In this document: piece after piece, positions 1 through 6,198 of the stretch
How positions within the stretch are numbered: position 1 is the stretch's first letter
Layout of the letters: each line of letters begins with the position of its first letter
Assembly: GCA_030632765.1 (NCBI GenBank)
Contig: DAOVUC010000017.1
Coordinates: forward strand, 1 to 13,392
Reading direction: 5' to 3'
Origin: Candidatus Dadabacteria bacterium
GTDB lineage: Bacteria > Desulfobacterota_D > UBA1144 > Nemesobacterales > UBA2774
Length of the DNA: 13,392 nt
Notes under the pieces: generated by a model
Told to the model about the DNA's origin: nothing
What the model saw: only the letters and a program-made list of their open reading frames with translations
Database searches by the model: none
Made by a program: the position numbers and the translations under genes

Positions 1-331
1 AAGCTATCAAATACTCAACATTTCCCCCGCTCTCTATATATACAACTATCTTTTTCCCTTTCGCTCTTAGTTCAAGGAGCCTAGTTCTGATTAGATTAGC
101 TCTGGCAAAACCTACTCTAAGCTCACTTAATTTAATAATAGCTCCAAGTAATTTTGGGTTGTTCTCTATTTCAATGAAGGTTCTTTCTATATCCCAGAGT
201 GTGAGTTTTTTCTTGGCGCCTATAGAAGGCAATAAAGACCTTTCTTCCTCTTCGGGGATATCTCCATTCAGGTTGATTTCTACAAAATTAACTTTGCTGA
301 GAGAACCAAACAATGTATCGATAAAATCCAT
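1..331 (-). CDS. sppA: SppA-like signal peptide peptidase (S49 family), N-terminal part, cut by the window edge
   Basis: This gene reads leftward from an ATG at 331-329 and is still open at base 1, so only about 110 N-terminal residues are visible. The start has a good Shine-Dalgarno (AGGAG, complement of 340-344) 8 bases upstream. The visible part resembles the N-terminal domain of long (67K-type) SppA. It has a short beta strand ending in LNGDIP, then TLWDIERTFIEIENNPKLLG, then a helix leading into RAKGKKIVVYIESGG and VEYLIA, which matches the 'sGK.VvAY...YyLAs' stretch of the family. No signal peptide or membrane anchor is visible. The catalytic Lys/Ser region lies outside the window. It follows the aminopeptidase gene by 40 bp on the same strand, so the two are probably co-transcribed. 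SppA degrades cleaved signal peptides; with a peptidase and an aminopeptidase adjacent, a shared role in peptide turnover is likely. The family call is fairly firm; the exact subtype is inferred. Confidence 0.75.
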   Translation of the reverse strand, partial: MDFIDTLFGSLSKVNFVEINLNGDIPEEEERSLLPSIGAKKKLTLWDIERTFIEIENNPKLLGAIIKLSELRVGFARANLIRTRLLELRAKGKKIVVYIESGGNVEYLIA

Positions 332-371
332 TACAAAAGCTCCTGGGGTACATATACGAATTATAAAACAA

Positions 372-1844
372 TTATTTGCCGGTTATGTATTTAATAATTG
401 TCCTTACGCCGAATCCTGTGCCGCCCTTAGGATTCCAATTGCTGTCCTTTTCTAAAAACGCAGGCCCTGCGATATCAATATGCGCCCATGGAATATCTCC
501 AACGAAATTCTCAAGAAACATTGCGGCAGTAATAGCTCCGCCCATCCTGCTCCCCGCGTTTTTTATATCTGCGACATTGCTGCTTATCTCCACTCTGAGT
601 TCATCATCCATAGGTAATTGCCATGTTTTCTCTCCGACAGAATCAGAAGCATTCCTAATTTTATCTATTAACTTCTGATCGTTTCCCATAATCCCGGCAG
701 TGTAGCTCCCTAATCCGACCATACAAGCTCCTGTAAGAGTAGCAAGATCAACAATCTCATCCACTTTGAGCTCAACTGCATATGAAAGGGCGTCTGAGAG
801 AACAACACGTCCTTCAGCATCGGTATTGATAACCTCAATGGTTTTTCCATTATATGCTCTTATTACATCATCTGGCTTATAAGCCTTAGGCCCGGTCATA
901 TTTTCGCTCGACGCTATGAGACCATGCACTTTAATAGAAGGCTTTAAAACCGCTATAGCCTTCATAACACCAAGAACAACAGCTGAGCCGCCCATATCCA
1001 TTTTCATTGTACGCATACTGTCAGCCGGTTTTAAGCATAGACCGCCCGAATCAAAGGTAATCCCCTTACCTACAACAGCAATGCTTTTTTTTGATTTTCT
1101 TGGTGGCTCGTAAGTGAGGTGAATAAACCTTGGAGGCTCTTCACTTCCGCTCGATACTGCCATTAGACCATTGAGCCCTCTTCTCTCAATCTCGGCATAG
1201 TCAAAAATTTCACATTTAAGATTCCCTTCCTCTGCAACCTCAGATGCAACTTCGGCTAGCTTACTTGGGGTAAGATATACCGGCGGCTCGTTTACTAAAT
1301 CGCGCGCTAGATTTGTAGATTCGGAAATGACTCTCGCAAACTCAGTTTCATCTTTTAAAGTAGATTCTTTTACCTTATTTGAAGCAAATATTACTTTTTC
1401 AACTTCATTGTTGCCAGAGTTATTAGTCTTATACTTGTCAAATCCATAACTACCTAAGAGCAGCCCTTCTGCGAGCGCTGAAATATGGCCCGGGCCATTA
1501 CAAAATTCAGGAGTAAAAGCTATAACAGAGGATAAGCCTTTAACCTTTTTTATTACAAGGTTTCCTATTTTTTTAAGAGTAAGAGCAGAGAAATCGGTCT
1601 TTTCACCCAGACCAACTATGAGCACTCTTTTACACCCAATTTTGCCGAAAGTACTACTTAGCATAATTGATTTACCTACATCGCCCTCAAATCTCTCTTC
1701 TTCAGATATATTTTTGAGTGCATCTCCTAAAGAATCATTGATACTCTTAACCACACCCGAATATTTTTGCCCTTTAAAAAATCCTACTACCAGAACATCC
1801 GCTTTGACCTTCAATACGTTCAAGCTACTTAAGACAAAGTCCAA
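372..1844 (-). CDS. pepA: Leucyl aminopeptidase (M17 family)
   Basis: A cytosolic metallo-aminopeptidase of family M17, which removes N-terminal residues from peptides and normally acts as a hexamer with two metal ions per active site. At 490 residues it has the normal family length. The N-terminal macro-like domain covers about 1-160 and the catalytic domain about 165-490. Visible active-site motifs are VGKGITFDSGG (258-268, with K260 and D265), K272, MDMGGSA (D283) and the signature NTDAEGRVVL (340-349, with D342, E344 and R346). All expected metal ligands and catalytic residues appear present. Translation starts at a TTG (1844-1842), supported by a strong AGGAGG (complement of 1854-1859) 9 bases upstream; the next in-frame Met is residue 61, inside the domain. 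The sppA-like gene follows 40 bp downstream, probably in one operon. The gene diverges from the ArsR gene at 2124. Confidence 0.95.
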   Translation of the reverse strand: MDFVLSSLNVLKVKADVLVVGFFKGQKYSGVVKSINDSLGDALKNISEEERFEGDVGKSIMLSSTFGKIGCKRVLIVGLGEKTDFSALTLKKIGNLVIKKVKGLSSVIAFTPEFCNGPGHISALAEGLLLGSYGFDKYKTNNSGNNEVEKVIFASNKVKESTLKDETEFARVISESTNLARDLVNEPPVYLTPSKLAEVASEVAEEGNLKCEIFDYAEIERRGLNGLMAVSSGSEEPPRFIHLTYEPPRKSKKSIAVVGKGITFDSGGLCLKPADSMRTMKMDMGGSAVVLGVMKAIAVLKPSIKVHGLIASSENMTGPKAYKPDDVIRAYNGKTIEVINTDAEGRVVLSDALSYAVELKVDEIVDLATLTGACMVGLGSYTAGIMGNDQKLIDKIRNASDSVGEKTWQLPMDDELRVEISSNVADIKNAGSRMGGAITAAMFLENFVGDIPWAHIDIAGPAFLEKDSNWNPKGGTGFGVRTIIKYITGK

Positions 1845-1853
1845 TTGATTGCA

Positions 1854-1859
1854 CCTCCT
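1854..1859 (-). promoter_or_regulatory. Strong Shine-Dalgarno for the pepA TTG start
   Basis: The complement reads AGGAGG and lies 9 bases upstream of a TTG codon. It decides the start of the aminopeptidase, because no ATG or GTG lies at a sensible distance. Confidence 0.7.
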
Positions 1860-1986
1860 ACTAAATTGATGGATATAAGGAATAAAATTAGCTTACCACC
1901 TGAAAAATATAACGGAAATAAATGCTAATAAATACTATAGTGTAAAAATATTTTGGCTTATCTTACATAATCATTATTCTATATAA

Positions 1987-2002
1987 TATGCAGTGATGCA
2001 TA
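1987..2002. promoter_or_regulatory. Perfect palindrome in the pepA/arsR divergent region (candidate operator)
   Basis: TATGCA-GTGA-TGCATA is a perfect inverted repeat with 6-base arms and a 4-base centre. It sits in the roughly 280-base spacer between the divergent pepA and ArsR-family genes, about 120 bases upstream of the ArsR start. ArsR dimers usually bind dyads near their own promoters, so this is a possible operator. Short palindromes also arise by chance in AT-rich DNA. The rest of the spacer (1861-2108) is very AT-rich and shows no clear gene. Confidence 0.25.
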
Positions 2003-2123
2003 ACTATAAAACAAATTATTTAAAATACTGAAATTTGTAAAATGGTACTAGAAGTCTTATGGGGAATTAGTTAAACTTAACATTGAAGAAAAAATCTTTT
2101 AATAAAATAGGAGGGAGTTAACA

Positions 2124-2405
2124 ATGGGTTGCCCATACAAAGCCATTGCAGACGACACCAGAAGAAAGATTCTGGAATATTTGAGCCAAGGTGAGACTGC
2201 TGCTGGTGATATAGCCAGTAAGTTTGATATATCCAAACCAGCTATTTCAAATCACCTTAAAATATTAAAAGAGGCAGATATTGTTAATGAGCGTAAGGTA
2301 AAGCAGAACCGCCTATACTCTCTTAACAGTGGTGAGATCGATGGTATGAAAGGTTTTCTTGATACGTTGACGGTGAAAGATGCTAGCGCAATGAGAGCCC
2401 AATAG
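2124..2405 (+). CDS. ArsR-family transcriptional regulator (SdpR-like autorepressor type), copy 1
   Basis: A 93-residue winged-helix DNA-binding protein. The helix-turn-helix lies at about residues 28-50 (AAGDIASKFDISKPAISNHL), followed by the wing at about 56-68 (ERKVKQNRLYSLN). It lacks the ELCVCDL-type metal site of classical ArsR/SmtB sensors; its only Cys is residue 3. It therefore looks like the metal-independent autorepressor group. The start is firm: AGGAGGG at 2109-2115 lies 8 bases before the ATG. By hand count, 44 of the first 68 residues are identical, without gaps, to the regulator at 5732, while the C-terminal tails differ. It is separated from the polyketide synthase gene by a strong terminator, so the two are probably separate transcripts. 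It could repress itself, the diverging pepA, the following genes, or several of these. The ligand is unknown. Confidence 0.9.
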   Translation: MGCPYKAIADDTRRKILEYLSQGETAAGDIASKFDISKPAISNHLKILKEADIVNERKVKQNRLYSLNSGEIDGMKGFLDTLTVKDASAMRAQ

Positions 2406-2421
2406 GATTTAAGCTCTCATT
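2390..2421 (+). other. Hairpin spanning the end of ArsR copy 1
   Basis: AATGAGAGC (2390-2398) and GCTCTCATT (2413-2421) form a perfect 9-bp stem around the TAG stop codon. Only T-poor AT sequence follows, so it is not a classical terminator. It may stabilise the 3' end or act with the strong terminator about 45 bases downstream. Confidence 0.35.
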
Positions 2422-2465
2422 TATTTACTATATAGACCGCAACTTATTAAACTGGGAATACATTA

Positions 2466-2513
2466 AAATAAAAAGCCGCTCTTTACCTTTATGGTTGTAG
2501 CGGCTTTTTATTT
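2466..2513 (+). terminator. Strong rho-independent terminator after ArsR copy 1
   Basis: A perfect 15-bp inverted repeat: the left arm 2466-2480 ends in AAAAAGCCGCT and the right arm 2499-2513 begins AGCGGCTTTTT, with an 18-base loop. The GC-rich core (GCCGCT/AGCGGC) is flanked by A and T tracts on both sides, so it could also stop transcription from the other strand. It insulates the ArsR gene from the polyketide synthase gene. Confidence 0.85.
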
Positions 2514-2516
2514 ATA

Positions 2517-2546
2517 TTGAGTATTTAGGAAATATTTAGCTACACT
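2517..2546 (+). promoter_or_regulatory. Candidate promoter for the polyketide synthase gene
   Basis: TTGAGT (2517-2522) and TACACT (2541-2546) are separated by 18 bases. They lie just downstream of the terminator and about 40 bases before the synthase ATG. Both boxes are imperfect; placement between a terminator and a gene is the main support. Confidence 0.35.
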
Positions 2547-2585
2547 TAATAAAAAGGATTTCTTAACTTTGTTGCCTAGAGAAGA

Positions 2586-3650
2586 ATGTCGAAAATAATT
2601 TCAGTAGGCACGGCTCAAGTTCCCTATAAATTCAATCAAGGTGAAGTGAAAAACTTTGCATATGAACTCTTTTCGGATAATAAGCAATACATCAGTAGAA
2701 TGTTAGGGGTATTCGATAATTCCTTGATAGAAACAAGACACTTTGTACATCCGAGGCAGTGGTTTAACACTCCTAAAACCTTTATAGAAAGATCAGAATC
2801 TTTCTTAACAAACTCACTTTTGTTATCTGTCTCCGCAATAAATGAATGCATGGAGAAAGCAAATGGTGATCTACATGACTTCGATCATATCATCTTTGTC
2901 TCAAATACAGGAATTGCTACCCCATCTATAGATGCACATTTAATTAACGAGCTTAAACTTGATCCTCATTTAAAGCGTACCCCGATATGGGGACTTGGAT
3001 GTGTAGGGGGAGCTGTTGGATTAACTCGTGCAATGGAATATACGAAAGCCTTCCCTAAAAGTGCGGTGCTACTAATAGCACTAGAAATATGCAGCTTAGC
3101 CTTTCATAAAGAAGATTATTCTAAAAGCAATATTGTGTCGCTTGCCCTATTTTCAGATGGTGCCGCGGCTACACTTATCGCGGGAAAAGAGCATAAACTC
3201 TATCAATCCTCTAATATAAGCCTCATCAAATCTTTAACAACTACATACTATGATTCCCTTGGTGTGATGGGCTGGGAGATTGTAGAAGACGGTTTCAAAG
3301 CAATATTTAGTAAAGACATCCCAACCATTGTTAGAAAAGAGGTCCGTTCTAATATTGAAGAACTACTTGAGAGCGAGAATTTGTCACTTACCGATCTAAA
3401 ACATTATGTTGTTCATCCCGGAGGGGCAAAAGTTCTTGCAGAATACGAAGGATCTCTAGGGCTTTCTGAAGGAACATTTAAACATTCCAGAAAAGTTTTG
3501 AAAGAACACGGAAATATGTCATCTCCTACAGTTCTTTATGTACTAAAAGAATTAATGGACGAAAAAGAATATAACCCGGGTGAATATGGCATTATCTCCG
3601 CCCTAGGACCCGGATTTAGTTCTGAAATCATATTATTTGAAACAGTATGA
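2586..3650 (+). CDS. Type III polyketide synthase (chalcone/stilbene synthase family)
   Basis: A 354-residue thiolase-fold enzyme of normal type III PKS length. It condenses an acyl-CoA starter with malonyl-CoA units to give pyrones or resorcinols. The Cys-His-Asn triad is visible: C139 in WGLGCVGGA, H277 in YVVHPGGAK and N310 in EHGNMSSPT. The C-terminal GPGFSSE (341-347) is the family's 'GFGPG' loop. The next gene, which overlaps by 4 bases, is an ICMT-like methyltransferase, as in Bacillus bpsA-bpsB, so an alkylpyrone or alkylresorcinol product is likely; the starter length cannot be read from sequence. The Shine-Dalgarno before the ATG is weak (AGAGAAGA), and an earlier AAAGGA lies about 30 bases upstream. 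A 3-oxoacyl-ACP synthase III is a less likely alternative, because KASIII has a different Asn/His context and the ICMT linkage favours a PKS. Confidence 0.9.
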   Translation: MSKIISVGTAQVPYKFNQGEVKNFAYELFSDNKQYISRMLGVFDNSLIETRHFVHPRQWFNTPKTFIERSESFLTNSLLLSVSAINECMEKANGDLHDFDHIIFVSNTGIATPSIDAHLINELKLDPHLKRTPIWGLGCVGGAVGLTRAMEYTKAFPKSAVLLIALEICSLAFHKEDYSKSNIVSLALFSDGAAATLIAGKEHKLYQSSNISLIKSLTTTYYDSLGVMGWEIVEDGFKAIFSKDIPTIVRKEVRSNIEELLESENLSLTDLKHYVVHPGGAKVLAEYEGSLGLSEGTFKHSRKVLKEHGNMSSPTVLYVLKELMDEKEYNPGEYGIISALGPGFSSEIILFETV

Positions 3651-4156
3651 GCACATTTTGGATTTTTCTAGCCATTTTAATAATACAACGTATCTCTGAG
3701 CTTCTCTTAGCAAGACGAAATGAAAAAATTGTTAGAGCTAAGGGAGCCAGAGAATATGATGAAAAAGGATATAAGGTGATAGTATTAATGCACATATTCT
3801 TTTTCATCTCCCTTATTTCAGAGTACATTCTTTTAGATAGAACTATTAATCACTTTTGGGCACCACTGCTTATATTATTTTTAATTGCGCAAATTCTTAG
3901 ATACTGGGCAATCAGCACTTTGGGATATAATTGGAACACTAAAATTTTGACAACTCCAAATACCCGCCCTATTCGAGGCGGACCGTATAAATACATAAAC
4001 CATCCTAATTATCTCTCAGTAGTAATCGAGATTGCAGTAATACCACTAATTTTCTCTTGCTATATAACCTCTGTTATATTTAGCGTGTTAAACTTGCTAT
4101 TGCTTAAAAGAAGAATACGGATTGAAGAGAAAGCCCTATCTAGGGTTAATTTGTAA
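3647..4156 (+). CDS. Isoprenylcysteine carboxyl methyltransferase-like membrane protein (BpsB/YpbQ type)
   Basis: A 169-residue integral membrane protein with hydrophobic segments at about 4-20, 43-62, 68-88 and 123-150. The ICMT signature is clear: GGPYKYINHPNYLSVVIE (111-128, with H119) followed by RIRIEEKAL (156-164, with the Glu pair). These residues bind S-adenosylmethionine in this family. The ATG overlaps the TGA of the polyketide synthase (ATGA at 3647-3650) and has no strong Shine-Dalgarno of its own, indicating translational coupling. In Bacillus subtilis the homologous partner of the type III PKS methylates the alkylpyrone product, and the same role is inferred here: an S-adenosylmethionine-dependent O-methyltransferase acting on a membrane-embedded phenolic lipid. 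True prenylcysteine methylation is unlikely in bacteria. Confidence 0.88.
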   Translation: MSTFWIFLAILIIQRISELLLARRNEKIVRAKGAREYDEKGYKVIVLMHIFFFISLISEYILLDRTINHFWAPLLILFLIAQILRYWAISTLGYNWNTKILTTPNTRPIRGGPYKYINHPNYLSVVIEIAVIPLIFSCYITSVIFSVLNLLLLKRRIRIEEKALSRVNL

Positions 4157-4333
4157 GACTGCGGGAAGCTAACACTAGTCTATTTCTACACTCAAAGATT
4201 GAATATGATGTATATATACGCTATCCGCACTTATTTGTCAAAACAAGATACATACTATATATAATCACAAGTTTATACTATCGGAAATAAAACCATATAT
4301 ATCTTGAAAAGTTGACGATAAGAATCAAAAGCC

Positions 4334-4363
4334 TTGATTAAAGAGATGATAATAAGATAGAAT
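4334..4363 (+). promoter_or_regulatory. Candidate promoter for the DoxX gene
   Basis: TTGATT (4334-4339) and TAGAAT (4358-4363) lie 18 bases apart and about 38 bases before the DoxX ATG. They are close to the housekeeping consensus. The rest of the 244-base spacer (4157-4333) is AT-rich, with no recognisable gene or strong terminator. Confidence 0.4.
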
Positions 4364-4400
4364 CTACGAATTAATAAATTTCATAAAACGGAGGGATTAA

Positions 4401-4838
4401 ATGTTAGGCTCATTACTCCATACGACTGATGATATTGGTTTATTCATAGCACGAATTTCTCTAGGCATTGTTATACTGCCCCACGGTTTACAAAACCTAT
4501 TAGGCATGTTTGGGGGCCCGGGCTTTTCCGACACCGTAGACTTCTTTGTCGGTAGCGGACTTCCGTCTGCAGTCGCAATACTGATAATAATTGGTGAATC
4601 ATTCGGCGCGCTCGGGCTTATTCTCGGTTTCCTAAGTAGATTAGCAGCCTTTGGGATAACACTTATAATGCTAGGAGCCATCTTTATGGTGCATATCCAG
4701 AACGGCTTTTTTATGAACTGGTTTGGAAACCAGGCCGGAGAGGGATTTGAGTATCATTTGCTTGCTCTAGGTTTAAGTTTGGTCGTTCTAATAAAGGGCG
4801 GCGGCAAATGGTCTGTTGACAGGTCGATTGTGAACTAA
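4401..4838 (+). CDS. DoxX family membrane protein
   Basis: A 145-residue protein with four predicted membrane helices at about 14-36, 56-78, 81-103 and 119-138, the usual DoxX architecture. Family features are the first-helix motif ARISLGIVILPHGLQNLLG (17-35) followed by GGPGF, and the final-helix motif EGFEYHLLAL. DoxX proteins are often linked to quinone- or thiol-related redox chemistry, and some are subunits of thiosulfate:quinone oxidoreductase, but many, including this one, have no assigned reaction. The start is firm: GGAGGG at 4390-4395 lies 5 bases before the ATG. It lies 73 bases before the SDR gene on the same strand, and they may share a transcript. Placement beside a phenolic-lipid synthase suggests, but does not show, a role with a lipid-soluble redox compound. 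Confidence 0.88.
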   Translation: MLGSLLHTTDDIGLFIARISLGIVILPHGLQNLLGMFGGPGFSDTVDFFVGSGLPSAVAILIIIGESFGALGLILGFLSRLAAFGITLIMLGAIFMVHIQNGFFMNWFGNQAGEGFEYHLLALGLSLVVLIKGGGKWSVDRSIVN

Positions 4839-4911
4839 TTTGACATAGCTGGCAAGCAGACTGTCTACCTATAGAGTTTTATCAAACCCCTAAAGAGCTA
4901 TAAAAGTAATA

Positions 4912-5559
4912 ATGAAAAATAATAATATAGCTGTAATTATAGGAGTTGGTCCCGGGCTTGGTTCGGCTCTAGCTCATAAATTCACAAGTGAAGGGTACAA
5001 AGTAGCCATCATTGCAAGGACTAAGGGAAAACTTGAGAAAATTCAAAAGGATTTAGAATCCTCAGGCGGCAAAGTTTTTTCTGTCTCTGCCGATGTAACA
5101 AAAGAAGCAGATTTAAAATCCGCTTTTGATAAAATATTCCGCACATTGGGTAAGAACATAGATATCTTGGTATATAACGCAGGTGATTTCAAAATGCAGA
5201 GTATACTCAAAATAACACCCGATGAATTTAAAAGTTCATGGAACATTAACTGCTACGGTGCCTTTCTCAGTTCCAAGTATCTACTCCCCTCAATGCTAAA
5301 AAGAAAAAAGGGAACAATAATTTTTACCGGCGCTACTGCATCAATTCGGGGTAGTGCAGGATTTTCGCGCTTGGCTGTGGGAAAATTTGGTCTGAGGGCT
5401 CTAGCGCAATCTATGGCAAGAGAGTTTGGCCCAAAAGGAATCCATGTAGAACATGTTATCATAGATGGCCAGATTGCAAGCACTAATTATATCAAAAAAC
5501 ATCCACAACGGGATATCAAAAGTTTTTTATCACCAGAGGCAATTGCCCAACAATATTGA
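4912..5559 (+). CDS. Short-chain dehydrogenase/reductase, ending early at an in-frame TGA
   Basis: An NAD(P)-dependent Rossmann-fold protein of 215 residues as read, about 25 short of the family norm. The nucleotide-binding motif is GVGPGLG (11-17), the acidic DV pair is at 61-62, NAG at 89-91, and S144 in TGATAS is a possible catalytic Ser. K158 is present, but the position four residues before it, normally the catalytic Tyr, is Leu154; the surrounding AVGKFGLRALAQSMARE matches an SDR subgroup in which this Tyr is often missing. The TGA at 5557-5559 replaces the Trp expected after SPEAIAQQY. The same frame continues with the missing C-terminus to TAA 5629-5631, giving a 239-residue protein if read through. 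No strong Shine-Dalgarno is seen. The substrate is unknown. The gene may be freshly broken, subject to readthrough, or affected by a sequence error. Confidence 0.8.
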   Translation: MKNNNIAVIIGVGPGLGSALAHKFTSEGYKVAIIARTKGKLEKIQKDLESSGGKVFSVSADVTKEADLKSAFDKIFRTLGKNIDILVYNAGDFKMQSILKITPDEFKSSWNINCYGAFLSSKYLLPSMLKRKKGTIIFTGATASIRGSAGFSRLAVGKFGLRALAQSMAREFGPKGIHVEHVIIDGQIASTNYIKKHPQRDIKSFLSPEAIAQQY

Positions 5560-5631
5560 CAAATTCACAATCAAGGGACAACCTCATGGACATTGGAAAT
5601 CGATCTTCGACCCGCCTTAGAAAAATTCTAA
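5560..5631 (+). other. C-terminal SDR coding remnant beyond the in-frame TGA
   Basis: In the same frame as the SDR gene, 23 codons follow the TGA and read QIHNQGTTSWTLEIDLRP, then ALEKF, before TAA (5629-5631). This matches the conserved 'YW..H.Q....WT.E.DLRP..E.F' ending of this SDR subgroup. The stretch therefore is, or recently was, part of the protein. A shift is not needed, since only one base (G to A in TGG) separates it from an intact gene. Confidence 0.75.
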
Positions 5632-5670
5632 TATCAACTTTTATTAAATATACTTTGATTATTTAAGCGT

Positions 5671-5704
5671 TATACTATATCTTTTATTTTCAAAATTAGC
5701 TAAT
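5671..5704 (+). promoter_or_regulatory. Candidate -10 box and palindromic operator before ArsR copy 2
   Basis: TATACT (5671-5676) resembles a -10 box, without a convincing -35. The perfect 10-base palindrome ATTAGCTAAT lies just downstream (5695-5704), about 27 bases before the ArsR start, where an autorepressor operator could block transcription. The core is short and the region AT-rich, so chance is possible. Confidence 0.25.
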
Positions 5705-5731
5705 CACGCATTTCACATCGGAGGTTGCAAA

Positions 5732-5989
5732 ATGGGATGTTCCTTTAAAGCCATCAGTGACGAGAGAAGACGAAAGATATTAACCATTTTAGGAAAAGAA
5801 GACGCTAACGCTGGAGATATCGCCCGCAGGTTTAAGATTTCTCAACCTACCGTTTCAAATCATTTGAAAATATTAAAAGAAGCCGGGCTTATAAAAGAAC
5901 GAAAAGTGAAGCAAAACAGAATTTATTCACTTAATAAACCAAAACTCCAAAAAGTTATAGAAACTTTACAAAACATTTCAGAACTATAA
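5732..5989 (+). CDS. ArsR-family transcriptional regulator (SdpR-like autorepressor type), copy 2
   Basis: An 85-residue winged-helix regulator, paralogous to the one at 2124: about 65% of the first 68 residues match by hand count, including the MGC start, the SNHLKILKEA recognition helix region (42-51) and the ERKVKQNR wing. The shorter C-terminal tail differs completely. As in copy 1, no ELCVCDL metal site is present and the only Cys is residue 3, so metal sensing by the classical site is unlikely. The start is firm: CGGAGG at 5719-5724 lies 7 bases before the ATG. It follows the SDR gene by about 100 bases and probably has its own promoter. With nearly the same recognition helix, the two proteins probably bind similar operators and could cross-regulate the genes between them. 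Confidence 0.9.
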   Translation: MGCSFKAISDERRRKILTILGKEDANAGDIARRFKISQPTVSNHLKILKEAGLIKERKVKQNRIYSLNKPKLQKVIETLQNISEL

Positions 5990-6032
5990 GTATTATTAAA
6001 GAATAACCTTACCAATCTTCAATAGCAATCAA

Positions 6033-6070
6033 TGAGCTAAATGTATCTGTATTATGGAGTATTTAGCTCA
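6033..6070. repeat. Inverted repeat after ArsR copy 2
   Basis: TGAGCTAAAT (6033-6042) and ATTTAGCTCA (6061-6070) form a perfect 10-bp stem with an 18-base loop. No T-run follows, so it is a poor intrinsic terminator. Each arm carries AGCTAA (or TTAGCT on the complement), the core of the palindrome in front of ArsR copy 2, so it could instead be a pair of regulator half-sites. The rest of 5990-6198 holds no visible gene. Confidence 0.4.
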
Positions 6071-6198
6071 ATGATCTAACATTTACTCCCAACACATTCC
6101 TAAATAACCCCCAATTAGTTATACTGATTGATATTAATATTCCCGGTTAAAACGAGTGAGGTACTAGTGGTAATCAAAAATACAGATGGGGAAATCTA

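Noticed and set aside
159..455. 98-codon plus-strand open frame at the left end
   Set aside because: It is antisense to the sppA-like start and the pepA end, both supported by protein similarity and ribosome sites.
376..678. Open frames on the plus strand across pepA (also 916-1113 and 1618-1848)
   Set aside because: They lie antisense to a complete M17 peptidase with all its motifs and have no Shine-Dalgarno or family resemblance.
4157..4400. Small RNA or attenuator between the ICMT and DoxX genes
   Set aside because: Only short, weak AT-rich pairings such as AGACT/AGTCT were found, with no T-run and no recognisable RNA family.
5557..5559. TGA read as selenocysteine
   Set aside because: The family has Trp, not Cys, here, and the roughly 40 bases after the TGA show no hairpin resembling a bacterial SECIS.
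5557..5559. Genome-wide reassignment of TGA to Trp or Gly
   Set aside because: Three other genes here (PKS, acyl-CoA synthetase, MscS channel) end properly in TGA, one in an ATGA overlap, and no other in-frame TGA occurs inside a conserved gene.
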